DNA of 64,000 nt from Metapseudomonas resinovorans DSM 21078 (lineage in GTDB: Bacteria; Pseudomonadota; Gammaproteobacteria; Pseudomonadales; Pseudomonadaceae): positions 124,001 through 188,000 of the forward strand of contig NZ_AUIE01000007.1 of the NCBI RefSeq assembly GCF_000423545.1. Direction: 5' to 3'. Shown piece after piece: positions 21,125 to 29,147 of the stretch (its first letter is position 1; the number at the start of each line of letters is the position of its first letter). The position numbers and the translations under genes are program-made. The notes under the pieces are model-generated. The model ran no database searches, was not told the origin of the DNA, and worked only from the letters and a program-made list of their open reading frames with translations.

Positions 21125-21811
21125 GTGATCGACCTAAGCACCTGGAACCTCACGGTCCCAGCCACCAGCTCCAATACCCTCATCACCACCGATCGCCTTA
21201 ACAATGGCTACGAAAGCCAATACTTTCGGCGAAATGCTGACGGTAGTATCAGCTTCTGGGTACCCGTGAATGGGTCTCGCACCGAAGATGCCAAATACCC
21301 CCGAACCGAACTACGGGAAACCCAGGCTGATGGCACCCTCAGTTACTGGTACCACGCCAGCGCCGATAACTACCTCAGCGCGGTGCTCTCGGTAGAGCAG
21401 GTACCCAGCCAGAACAAGATCATCATCGGCCAGATCCACAGCAAGGACGAACCCGGCAGCGAGAACGACCCCCTACTCAAGATTCAGTACCACTACTTGC
21501 GCGGCAACGGCCGGGTCGAGGCGCTGCTTCGCAAGCGCCCGGGCGACAAGGAGGTGGAGAACATCCTGCTTGCCGAGAACGTCGACCTGGGCGAGCGCTT
21601 TGGCTACGACCTGCGCATCACGCCTACCGGCAAACTGGGTATCACCGTCACCAGCAACGGCGATGATGGCAACCTCTATCGCAAACTGAGTGGCTACTGG
21701 GGGGCCCAGCAGCTCTACTTCAAGGCCGGCGCCTATATCCAGGACAACTACGGAGCCGACAACGAAGGGGGCCGCGTCATCTTCTACTGGTTGAACGGCC
21801 TGCACCGCTGA
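21125..21811 (+). CDS. Alginate lyase family protein (polysaccharide lyase family 7), no signal peptide
   Basis: 228 residues from GTG 21125, with AAGGA seven bases upstream. The three PL7 signatures are all present: RTELR at 60-64, QIH at 103-105 and YFKAGAYIQ at 198-206. These carry the catalytic Arg, Gln, His and Tyr of the jelly-roll lyases that beta-eliminate uronate linkages. The protein begins directly with the fold (IDLSTWNLTVP). It has no signal peptide, so it is cytoplasmic or leaves by a non-Sec route. It lies between two parts of the nitrate cluster. The true substrate (polyM, polyG or other) is not shown. Confidence 0.9.
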   Translation: MIDLSTWNLTVPATSSNTLITTDRLNNGYESQYFRRNADGSISFWVPVNGSRTEDAKYPRTELRETQADGTLSYWYHASADNYLSAVLSVEQVPSQNKIIIGQIHSKDEPGSENDPLLKIQYHYLRGNGRVEALLRKRPGDKEVENILLAENVDLGERFGYDLRITPTGKLGITVTSNGDDGNLYRKLSGYWGAQQLYFKAGAYIQDNYGADNEGGRVIFYWLNGLHR

Positions 21812-21891
21812 CATTCAGCCCCGAAATGCCGGGCTATCCGATCATGCAGGCGTAGAATCGGCGCTTTGCCGCTTCTACGCCCGAGATTCCC

Positions 21892-22335
21892 ATGGCCCGC
21901 CTATCCCTGAACTTCCCGGAAGACCAGTACTGCTACTCCACCCACCTGACGGTGCGCGTCACCGATATCAACGGGGCAAACCACTTGGGCAACGACTCGA
22001 TGATCTCGATGATCTCGGAAGCCCGCGCGCGATTCCTGTTCGAGTTCGGCGTCAGCGAGACTGCCGAAGACGGTACCGGGATTATCGTCACCGACCTGGC
22101 CACCACCTACCGGGCCGAAGCCCACGCCCGCGATCAGTTGTTGTTCGAGGTGGGTGTCATGGACTTCAACAAGTACGGTGGCGACATCACCTTCCGCATC
22201 ACCCGCCCGGTCGATGGCCGACTGGTCGCCATGGCCAAGTCCGGCTTCGTCTTCTTCAACTACCGGGCGTCTTGCGTGGTCGCGATGCCTGACGGTTTCC
22301 GCAACACCTTTCCCAAGGTGAACTGGCTGGAGTGA
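21892..22335 (+). CDS. Hotdog-fold acyl-CoA thioesterase-like protein
   Basis: 147 residues. VRVTDINGANHLGNDSMISMISEARARFLFEFG resembles the 4-hydroxybenzoyl-CoA thioesterase-type hotdog family. The usual catalytic D is represented in DINGANHLGND. The C-terminal half GDITFRITRPVDGRLVAMAKSGFVFFNY is the central strand region. It likely hydrolyses acyl-CoA thioesters, substrate unknown. It lies alone between the PL7 lyase and the nasA leader, on the same strand. Confidence 0.75.
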   Translation: MARLSLNFPEDQYCYSTHLTVRVTDINGANHLGNDSMISMISEARARFLFEFGVSETAEDGTGIIVTDLATTYRAEAHARDQLLFEVGVMDFNKYGGDITFRITRPVDGRLVAMAKSGFVFFNYRASCVVAMPDGFRNTFPKVNWLE

Positions 22336-22445
22336 GGCCGAGTGGCCTCAACTCGGTGCATCCCTCCTCCCCATGCCCCTTTTTGAATCAGGCCAGGTTT
22401 CCGTCAGAAACCCGCTAACCGCTCTGGAATAGGTATTCCAAAGAT

Positions 22446-22461
22446 TGGCCCGGCTCTTGCT
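22446..22461 (+). promoter_or_regulatory. Sigma-54 promoter of nasA
   Basis: TGGCCCGGCTCTTGCT: GG at 22447-22448 and GC at 22459-22460 with ten bases between. The predicted start is about 22472, four bases before the first ANTAR hairpin. This makes the promoter and RNA element mutually consistent. Confidence 0.78.
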
Positions 22462-22475
22462 CTGCATCTGGCAGA

Positions 22476-22558
22476 GGTAGCCAACGGCGGTTGCCCATCA
22501 CACGACAAAGGCGTCGCGTCACTCCGCAGCAATGCGGGCAGTGGTGCGACGCCTTTTT
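22476..22558 (+). promoter_or_regulatory. NasT (ANTAR) antitermination leader of nasA
   Basis: Hairpin P1 (22476-22495) is GGTAGCC/GGTTGCC enclosing hexaloop AACGGC, with A at loop position 1 and G at 4. Hairpin P2 (22503-22516) is CGAC/GTCG enclosing AAAGGC, again A1 and G4. The P2 loop is the first six bases of the terminator's 5' arm, AAAGGCGTCGC (22507-22517). That arm pairs with GCGACGCC (22546-22553), followed by TTTTT. P2 and terminator are therefore exclusive, the known ANTAR mechanism. NasT binding should favour read-through into nasA. A further 12-bp stem (22677-22726) lies nearer the gene. Confidence 0.85.
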
Positions 22559-22751
22559 CGTTCCGGCCCCAGCGATGGGGCGGTGGACGGGCCGCGATCC
22601 GGACGTTCGCTTGCAGCTCACTCACTCCCGCTGCGGCTTGTGCCGCAGGACGAAGCGCCACAAGCGCGACGTTTTACCGGGAGGTGCGACCGCCGTGCCC
22701 ACGATCACGACAGGCGCGCCTCCCGGCCCCTAACTGCAGATGAGGTGTTCG

Positions 22752-23963
22752 ATGACAACGAGTTTCTGGAAAGCCGGCCACACGCCCACCCTGCTCTCCG
22801 CCTTTCTCTACTTCGACCTGAGTTTCATGGTCTGGTACGTGCTTGGCCCGCTGGGCGTGCAGATCGCCACCGATCTCCAACTCACCACCCAGCAGCGCGC
22901 CATGATGGTCGCGACCCCCATCCTGGCTGGCGCGGTATTGCGTTTCCTGATGGGCATGCTGGCTGACCGCACCTCGCCCAAGACCGCTGGCCTGATCGGT
23001 CAGGTGGTGGTGATCATCGCGCTGTTCGTTGCCTGGCAGGTGGGTGTCCGCACCTATGAGCAGGCGCTGCTCCTCGGCCTCTTCCTTGGATTCGCCGGTG
23101 CATCCTTCGCCGTGGCGCTGCCGCTGGCCTCCCAGTGGTATCCGCCGCAGCACCAGGGCAAGGCCATGGGTATTGCCGGTGCCGGCAACTCCGGCACCGT
23201 GCTGGCCGCTCTTTTCGCACCGGGCCTGGCCGCCCTCTACGGCTGGAACAACGTATTCGGCCTGGCGCTGATCCCTCTGGTACTGACCCTGGCAATCTTC
23301 TCCTTCGCGGCTCGCAACGCACCCAACCGTCCGGCTCCCAAGGCGCTTGGTGATTACCTCAAAGCCCTGGGCGACCGAGACAGTTGGTGGTTCATGCTCT
23401 TCTACAGCGTGACCTTCGGCGGCTTCCTCGGCCTGGCCAGCACCCTGCCCGGCTACTTCCACGACCAGTACGGCCTGGCCCCGGTGACCGCCGGCTACTA
23501 CACCGCCGCCTGCGTGTTCGCCGGGAGCCTGATGCGCCCGCTGGGCGGCGCCTTCGCCGACCGCATCGGCGGCATCCGGACCCTGCTGGTGGTCTACACG
23601 GTAGCCTCCATATGCATTGCCGCCGTGGGTTTCCACATCGCAAGCTCCACCGTCGCACTCGCCCTCTTCGTAGTCGCCATGCTCAGCCTCGGTGCCGGCA
23701 ATGGCGCGGTATTCCAACTCGTACCCCAGCGCTTCCACAAGGAAATCGGCGTGATGACCGGCCTGATCGGTATGGCCGGCGGGATTGGTGGTTTCTGCCT
23801 CACCGCAGGCCTGGGTGCCATCAAGCAGACCACCGGCGACTACCAGCTTGGCCTGTGGCTGTTTGCCAGTCTGGGCGTAGTGGCGTGGTTCGGCCTCTAC
23901 GGCGTCAAGCAGCGCTGGCGCACCACCTGGGGTTCGGCCGCCGTCACCGCTGCCCGCGTCTGA
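22752..23963 (+). CDS. nasA: NasA, nitrate/nitrite transporter (major facilitator, NarK/NasA family)
   Basis: 403 residues, about 11-12 membrane helices. The characteristic nitrate-porter segments are GNSGTVLAALFAPGLA and GAGNGAVFQLVPQRF, close to the nitrate signature of NarK/NasA proteins. The N-terminus FLYFDLSFMVWYVLGPL also fits. Start chosen at ATG 22752 with GAGG six bases upstream; an ATG four codons earlier is less well placed. It imports nitrate for assimilation. It is controlled by the sigma-54 promoter and ANTAR leader upstream, and followed by the PP2C-kinase gene. Confidence 0.94.
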   Translation: MTTSFWKAGHTPTLLSAFLYFDLSFMVWYVLGPLGVQIATDLQLTTQQRAMMVATPILAGAVLRFLMGMLADRTSPKTAGLIGQVVVIIALFVAWQVGVRTYEQALLLGLFLGFAGASFAVALPLASQWYPPQHQGKAMGIAGAGNSGTVLAALFAPGLAALYGWNNVFGLALIPLVLTLAIFSFAARNAPNRPAPKALGDYLKALGDRDSWWFMLFYSVTFGGFLGLASTLPGYFHDQYGLAPVTAGYYTAACVFAGSLMRPLGGAFADRIGGIRTLLVVYTVASICIAAVGFHIASSTVALALFVVAMLSLGAGNGAVFQLVPQRFHKEIGVMTGLIGMAGGIGGFCLTAGLGAIKQTTGDYQLGLWLFASLGVVAWFGLYGVKQRWRTTWGSAAVTAARV

Positions 23964-24055
23964 GCTGATGCCCACTTCGGCGCCAAAAGCGGCGCCGAAC
24001 CCGACCCGACAAGGAGCGCCTCGCGCTCCTTTCGCCATACAGGACGCCCATCCAG

Positions 24056-25726
24056 ATGACCCTGCAACTCAGCTTCGGTGAGGCCAGTGCCACCGGTCCG
24101 CGCACGGAGAACCAGGACGCCCTGCGGGTAGTCACGCCAGCGCCTGCCCTGGCCGCCAGCAAGGGCTACCTATTCGCCCTGGCTGATGGGGTCAGCCAAT
24201 GCGCCGACGGCGGCCTGGCCGCTCGCGCCACATTGCAGGCCCTGGCGCTGGACTATTACTCCACCCCGGAAACCTGGGCCGTGGCCCAATCCCTGGACCG
24301 GTTGCTGGTGGCCCATAACCGCTGGCTCCAGGCCAACGGCGGCGGCCAGCCATTGCTCACCACACTGACTGCCATGGTGTTACGCGGACGCCGTTTCACC
24401 CTGGCCCACGTGGGGGACTGTCGCGCCTATCGCTGGGACGGCCAGCAGTTGCTTCGCCTCAGCGAGGACCATGTCTGGGAACAGCCCGGCATGCAGCACG
24501 TGCTCAAGCGCGCGCTCGGCCTGGATCAGCACCTGGTGGTGGACTACCTGGACGGTGAGCTGGCGGAACGCGAGGGATTCGTGCTGGTCAGCGATGGCGT
24601 CTGGGCCGTACTCGGCGACCAGGGTATCCAGCGCATTCTCCAAGATGAGCAGGACCTCCCCGCTGCCGCCCAGGCGCTGGTCAGCGCCGCGCACCTGGCG
24701 GGCGGCCAGGACAACGCCAGCGCGTTGCTGATTCGCGTGGAAAACCTGCCGCAGGCGGGACTGGCCGATACATTGGCGCAGCTGGATCACTGGCCGTTGC
24801 CGCCCCGCCTGCTGGATGGGCAGGACTTCGAGGGCTGGCAGGTCGATCGCCTGATCGCCGAATCCCGCCAGTCCATGGTCTATCGGGTGCGCGACGGCCA
24901 GGAACGGCGCTGGTTGCTGAAAACCCTGCCTACCTGCCGCCACGACGAGCCTGGAGCCGCCCCGGCGCTGATGCTGGAGGAGTGGTTCCTGCGCCGCGTC
25001 GCCGGGCGCCACTTTCCCGAAGCGCATCCCCTACCCCAGCGCCAGCACCTGTACTACGTGCAGCGCGAGTATGCAGGACAGACCCTGGCCGAACATCAGC
25101 GGCTTAGCGGCACGATGGCGCTGCCGGAATGGCTGGATATTGCCCCGCGCCTGCTCAAGGCCCTGGGACAGCTGCACCGGCGCAACATCCTGCACAGAGA
25201 CATCAAGCCAGAGAACCTGCTCTGGGGAGATGACGGTGAGCTGCGCCTGCTGGATTTCGGCCTGGCCTATTGCCCCGGACTGTCCCAAGACCAGGCCCAC
25301 AGCCTGCCCGGTACGCCCAGCTACATCGCCCCGGAAGCCTTCGCCGGAGCACCGCCGTCCCCCCGACAGGATCTGTACGCCGCGGGAGTCACTCTGTATC
25401 ACCTGCTAACCGGTCACTATCCCTATGGTGAAGTCGAAGCCTTCCAGCATCCGCGCTTTGGCACGCCCACTCCGGCCAGCCGCTATCGGCCTGACCTGCC
25501 CACCTGGCTGGACGAATGTCTGGCTCGTGCCATCGTCGCCGACCCCGCCGGACGCTACGAAACGATGGAGGAATGGCTGCTGGCCCTGGAGCAAGGCGAG
25601 CGCCGAGCCCTGGCCGCCAAACCCAGGCCGTTGCTGGAGCGCGAGCCGCTGAAGGTTTGGCGCGGGTTGGCCCTCGCATCCCTGCTGCTCAACCTCGTAC
25701 TGCTGATCGCCCTGCTGCAAGGCTGA
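24056..25726 (+). CDS. PP2C phosphatase / Ser-Thr protein kinase fusion with C-terminal membrane anchor
   Basis: 556 residues in three parts. The PP2C-type phosphatase (about 1-235) has ENQDALR, ADGVSQ, HVGDCRAYR, VSDGVWA and GGQDNAS. The Hanks-type kinase (about 265-520) has catalytic HRDIKPEN at 380-387, DFG at 400-402 and the APE-equivalent YIAPEAFAG. A single hydrophobic helix (LASLLLNLVLLIALL) ends the chain, so both enzymes face the cytoplasm. The kinase region starts with a usable Lys in LLKTL. It sits between nasA and the nirB-like gene, as in P. aeruginosa. A role in nitrogen signalling is inferred from position only. Confidence 0.9.
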   Translation: MTLQLSFGEASATGPRTENQDALRVVTPAPALAASKGYLFALADGVSQCADGGLAARATLQALALDYYSTPETWAVAQSLDRLLVAHNRWLQANGGGQPLLTTLTAMVLRGRRFTLAHVGDCRAYRWDGQQLLRLSEDHVWEQPGMQHVLKRALGLDQHLVVDYLDGELAEREGFVLVSDGVWAVLGDQGIQRILQDEQDLPAAAQALVSAAHLAGGQDNASALLIRVENLPQAGLADTLAQLDHWPLPPRLLDGQDFEGWQVDRLIAESRQSMVYRVRDGQERRWLLKTLPTCRHDEPGAAPALMLEEWFLRRVAGRHFPEAHPLPQRQHLYYVQREYAGQTLAEHQRLSGTMALPEWLDIAPRLLKALGQLHRRNILHRDIKPENLLWGDDGELRLLDFGLAYCPGLSQDQAHSLPGTPSYIAPEAFAGAPPSPRQDLYAAGVTLYHLLTGHYPYGEVEAFQHPRFGTPTPASRYRPDLPTWLDECLARAIVADPAGRYETMEEWLLALEQGERRALAAKPRPLLEREPLKVWRGLALASLLLNLVLLIALLQG

Positions 25727-25816
25727 CGCACCAGATCGGGGCAATGCGCCCCAGGCAAGTGCGAGACGACCCACAAGTCATTGCGCAAGACCGCGAAGTA
25801 CAAGGCCTCCGAGGGT

Positions 25817-25832
25817 TGGCACGGCGCCTGCA
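25817..25832 (+). promoter_or_regulatory. Sigma-54 promoter of the nirB-like gene
   Basis: TGGCACGGCGCCTGCA: GG at 25818-25819 and GC at 25830-25831, ten bases apart. TGGCAC is the exact consensus -24 element. The predicted start is about 25843, 45 bases before the first ANTAR hairpin. Confidence 0.78.
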
Positions 25833-25887
25833 TCATCCGCTTCGACAATCTACAAAAAGCGCCCGCCTCAACGACGAGACGGCACTT

Positions 25888-25947
25888 TCCCGATCGAACG
25901 GGACTTGGACAAAGGCGTCCTGCTGGAAACAGCGGGACGCCTTTTTT
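25888..25947 (+). promoter_or_regulatory. NasT (ANTAR) antitermination leader of the nirB-like gene
   Basis: P1 (25888-25903) is TCCCG/CGGGA enclosing hexaloop ATCGAA (A1, G4). P2 (25907-25920) is GGAC/GTCC enclosing AAAGGC (A1, G4). As at nasA, the P2 loop and 3' stem form the 5' arm of a terminator, AAAGGCGTCC (25911-25920). This arm pairs across GAAA with the arm ending GGACGCC, followed by TTTTTT (25942-25947). The downstream ATG is 34 bases away. Confidence 0.85.
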
Positions 25948-25980
25948 GTTTGTTCGACGTTTATGCAGGAGTGTCCTGGC

Positions 25981-27081
25981 ATGGAGACATCCAAGCTGGT
26001 GGTGATCGGAAACGGCATGGCCGGAGTGCGTACCCTCGAAGAGTTATTGCGTCTTGCGCCAGAGCAATACCAGATCACCGTGTTCGGTGCCGAACCCCAT
26101 CCGAACTACAACCGCACCCTCCTCTCCCCAGTTCTGGCCGGCGAACAGTCGTTCGAGGAAATCATCCTCAACGACCTGGCCTGGTACGCGAAGAACAGCA
26201 TCGATCTGCTACTCAATCGCAAGGTGGCAAAAATCGACCGCCAGCGTCGCCAGGTGATCGCCGAAGACGGTACCACTGCCGCATACGATCGCCTGGTCAT
26301 TGCCACCGGCTCCACGCCTAGTCGCCTGTCCATCCCCGGCAACCGTCTGCAAGGGGTGATTGGCTACCGCGATATCGCCGGGGCCCGCGCCATGATCGAA
26401 ACGACCCGCACTCACAGCCACGCGGTGGTGATTGGCGGTGGACTGCTTGGTCTGGAAGCAGCCAATGGCCTCAAACAGCGCGGCATGGACGTCACGGTCG
26501 TACATCTGGCTGACTGGCTGCTGGAAAAGCAGCTCGACCCGCTGGCCGGCGAGAAGCTACTGCGCGCGCTGCAGGCTCGCGGTATCCGTTTCCGCCTGGG
26601 CACCGCCACCGAAGAACTGATCGACAACGGCGACGGCCGTGTTTGCGCCGTGCAACTGGCTGGCGGAGAGGTGATCACGGCGGACCTGGTGGTAATGGCA
26701 GCCGGCATCAAGCCCAACACCGAACTTGCCGAACAGGCGGGCCTACCTTGCAGCCACGGCATCCTGGTCGACGACACCCTGCAGACCTATGACCCGCGCA
26801 TCTACGCCATCGGCGAATGCGCAAACCACCGCGGTATTTCCTACGGGCTGGTCGCCCCGCTGATGGAGCAGGCCAAGGTCTGCGCCAATCATCTGGCCAT
26901 GCTCGGTTTCGCGCGCTACCAGGGTTCCAGCACGGGAACCCAGCTCAAGGTGGCCGGCATCGAGATGCTGAGTGCAGGTGACGCGCCCCATCCCGGCCAG
27001 GTCGCCGGCATGCGCGGCGCCTGCCCCTTGCACGACTGGCAGATCGAACTGACCAACAACGACGTGCTGGCCTGGACCTGA
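25981..27081 (+). pseudogene. Truncated NirB-like FAD/NAD(P) oxidoreductase (nitrite reductase large-subunit remnant)
   Basis: 366 residues. Residues 1-335 match the N-terminal FAD/NAD(P) module of assimilatory nitrite reductase NirB: LVVIGNGMAGVR, YNRTLLSPVLAGE, ILNDLAWYA, VVIGGGLLGLEAANGL, GECANHRGISYGLVAP and KVAGIEMLSAGD. NirB normally continues to over 800 residues with a [2Fe-2S] region and siroheme/[4Fe-4S] domain. Here homology stops after SAGD and a ~30-residue tail follows with GACPLHDWQIEL, which recalls the Rieske-type cysteine region of NirD. I infer a deletion fusing nirB to later sequence and removing nirD and the nitrate reductase. It may still make a stable flavoprotein. Regulatory signals upstream are intact. 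Confidence 0.65.
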
Positions 27082-27118
27082 ATCATTTAGGGCGCGAGCT
27101 GCGCCGAGGAGAATCCCG

Positions 27119-27856
27119 ATGAACGGCAAAGTCTGGCTGGTAGGTGCAGGCCCCGGCGACCCCGAACTCCTCACCCTGAAGGCGGTAAAAGCGCTCAATC
27201 AGGCGGAGGTGGTGATGATCGATGACCTGGTCAATCCGGCGGTACTGGAGCACTGCCCCAATGCCCGGGTTATCCGCGTGGGCAAGCGCGGCGGCTGCCG
27301 CTCAACGCCCCAGGCGTTTATCCATCGCCTGATGCTGCGCTATGCGCGCCAGGGCAGGTGCGTGGTGCGGCTGAAGGGCGGCGATCCGTGCATTTTCGGC
27401 CGCGGCGGTGAAGAGGCCGAATGGCTGGCTGAGCGCGGCATCGAGAGCGAACTGGTCAATGGCATCACCGCAGGCTTGGCAGGCGCCACCAACTGCGGCA
27501 TATCCCTCACCCTGCGCGGAATCAGCCGTGGTGTCACCCTGGTCACCGCCCACACCCAGGACGACAGCAACCTCAATTGGGGGGCTCTCGCGCAGTCCGG
27601 CACGACGCTGGTGGTTTACATGGGCGTCGCCAAGCTTGCCGATATTCGCGAGGGGCTTCTGGCGGGCGGCATGTCCGGTGCCATGCCCGTGGCCATGATC
27701 GAGAATGCCTCCCTGCCCCACCAACGCGAATGCCGCAGCACCCTTGGGCAGATGCAGACAGACGCCCAGGCCTTCGAACTGAAAAGCCCGGCCATCCTGG
27801 TCATCGGCGAGGTTGCCGCAGCCGAAGCTGTCCTCCCGATGGCACGAAGCGCCTAA
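27119..27856 (+). CDS. cobA: Uroporphyrinogen-III C-methyltransferase (siroheme/cobalamin pathway)
   Basis: 245 residues, SAM-dependent; it methylates uroporphyrinogen III twice to precorrin-2. Signatures are VGAGPGDPELLTLKA at 7-21 and GGDPCIFGRGGEE near 87-99. It starts 37 bases after the nirB-like stop with GAGGAGA upstream, so it is probably in the same transcript. In this operon it supplies siroheme for nitrite reductase. Here the siroheme enzyme itself is not encoded nearby. An intrinsic terminator follows. Confidence 0.93.
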   Translation: MNGKVWLVGAGPGDPELLTLKAVKALNQAEVVMIDDLVNPAVLEHCPNARVIRVGKRGGCRSTPQAFIHRLMLRYARQGRCVVRLKGGDPCIFGRGGEEAEWLAERGIESELVNGITAGLAGATNCGISLTLRGISRGVTLVTAHTQDDSNLNWGALAQSGTTLVVYMGVAKLADIREGLLAGGMSGAMPVAMIENASLPHQRECRSTLGQMQTDAQAFELKSPAILVIGEVAAAEAVLPMARSA

Positions 27857-27886
27857 ATCTCTCTTCGCTCCTGCGAAGTCGTGTTT

Positions 27887-27910
27887 GCCCGGCCATGCCG
27901 GGCTTTTTTT
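27887..27910 (+). terminator. Terminator after cobA
   Basis: GCCCGGC, CAT, GCCGGGC followed by seven T's, 30 bases after the cobA stop. Confidence 0.92.
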
Positions 27911-27946
27911 CATCCGGATCAGCGCACGACACTTTCTTCGGGCAAA

Positions 27947-27974
27947 GAAAAACCCGGCCGAGGCCGGGTTTTTC
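27947..27974 (-). terminator. Terminator after oprF
   Basis: GAAAAACCCGGCC / GGCCGGGTTTTTC with a 2-base centre, 16 bases beyond the oprF stop on the minus strand. Its symmetric A/T tracts also allow function on the plus strand. Confidence 0.88.
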
Positions 27975-27989
27975 TGAGGCTCAAACCAA

Positions 27990-29039
27990 TTACTTGGCCT
28001 GGGCTTCCACTTCAGCTTCTACGCGGCGGTTAACAGCGCGGCCGTCAGCGGTGGCGTTGTCGGCAACCGGGCGGGTTTCGCCGTAGCCAACAGCGTTCAC
28101 GCGCTCGGAACCTACACCGTACTGGTCAACCAGCACGTCGCGTACGGCGTCAGCACGACGCTCGGACAGCTTCTGGTTGTAGGCGTCGGTGCCGACGGAG
28201 TCGGTGTGGCCTTCAACAGTGGTGGTGGTAGCCGGGTACTGGTTCATGAAGTCAGCCAGGTTCTTGATGTCACCGTAGCTTTCTTCTTTCACCTTGGCCT
28301 TGTCGAAGTCGAACTTCACGTCCAGCTCAACGCGTACGACTTCGGCAACAGCCGGGCAGCCATCAGCGTCAACGGTAACGTTGGCCGGGGTGTCCGGGCA
28401 CTTGTCGACGTTGTCGCAAACACCGTCGTTGTCGCTGTCAGCGCACACTTCGGCAACCGGAGCCGGAGCCGGCTCTTGCTTGGTGGAACCACCGAAGTTC
28501 ACGCCAACGCCTACGCCAGCCATCCACTCGGATTCCTGGGCGTCCAGGTTGTACATGCCGTCCAGGCTCGCCTTGGCGAAGAAGTTCTCGGTGAAGTAGT
28601 ACTTCAGACCGGTGCCAACGTTGGCGAAGGTGCTGTGATCACGACCGGAACGATCCGGAATGTTGCTGATGCTCTGGTGAGCAAAGCCGCCGGAAACGTA
28701 GGGACGCAGACCAACACCCGGAGTACCGAAGTGATAAACAGCGTCGAGGGAAGCCAGGCTGCCCTTGATGTCTTTGTGGCCGTCGACGCCGAAGGCATCG
28801 TCGGAGGTCATGTCGTGGTACTCGCCGTACGACAGAGCCAGGGAAACGTCGTCGGTCAGGTAGTAGCCTACCGAGCCGCCGTAAAGGTTGCCGTCCTCGA
28901 GACTGCGAGAACTGTCGGTGAAGTAACGCTTACCGAAAGCTTCCACCTCAACTGCGCCTTGGCCCTGAGCCAGCGCGTTCATCGAGAGAGCGGCAACAAG
29001 AGAGCCAACGGCTACGCCTAAGGTGTTTTTCAGTTTCAT
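27990..29039 (-). CDS. oprF: OprF, major outer-membrane porin / OmpA-family structural protein
   Basis: 349-residue precursor with a signal peptide ending at Ala24 (ALA-QGQG). An N-terminal eight-strand barrel (about 25-185) comes first. A Pro-rich linker and cysteine/Asp loop follow (CADSDNDGVCDNVDKCPDTPANVTVDADGCP, calcium-binding type-3 repeats). The C-terminal OmpA-like peptidoglycan-binding domain carries VEGHTDSVG-x-YN-x-LSERRA. It anchors the outer membrane and forms a slow porin. SigX, the ECF factor known to drive oprF, is immediately upstream. Confidence 0.98.
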   Translation of the reverse strand: MKLKNTLGVAVGSLVAALSMNALAQGQGAVEVEAFGKRYFTDSSRSLEDGNLYGGSVGYYLTDDVSLALSYGEYHDMTSDDAFGVDGHKDIKGSLASLDAVYHFGTPGVGLRPYVSGGFAHQSISNIPDRSGRDHSTFANVGTGLKYYFTENFFAKASLDGMYNLDAQESEWMAGVGVGVNFGGSTKQEPAPAPVAEVCADSDNDGVCDNVDKCPDTPANVTVDADGCPAVAEVVRVELDVKFDFDKAKVKEESYGDIKNLADFMNQYPATTTTVEGHTDSVGTDAYNQKLSERRADAVRDVLVDQYGVGSERVNAVGYGETRPVADNATADGRAVNRRVEAEVEAQAK

Positions 29040-29147
29040 CCGTAAATCCCCATCATTGGTGGTCAGAAGTTGTCGAACAATCTCCAGACAACTTGGTCGG
29101 CAATTCTAGCAGAACATACCGGCCCTTAAGAGATAATTTTTCCCAAA

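Noticed and set aside
22458-22476. CTCTGC-ATCTG-GCAGAG as the first ANTAR hairpin of nasA
   Set aside because: It overlaps the sigma-54 -12 element and lies before the predicted transcript start at about 22472, so it would not be in the RNA. The pair at 22476-22516 fits better.
22677-22726. 12-bp inverted repeat before nasA as a second terminator
   Set aside because: No T run follows and the loop is 26 bases; noted as leader structure only.
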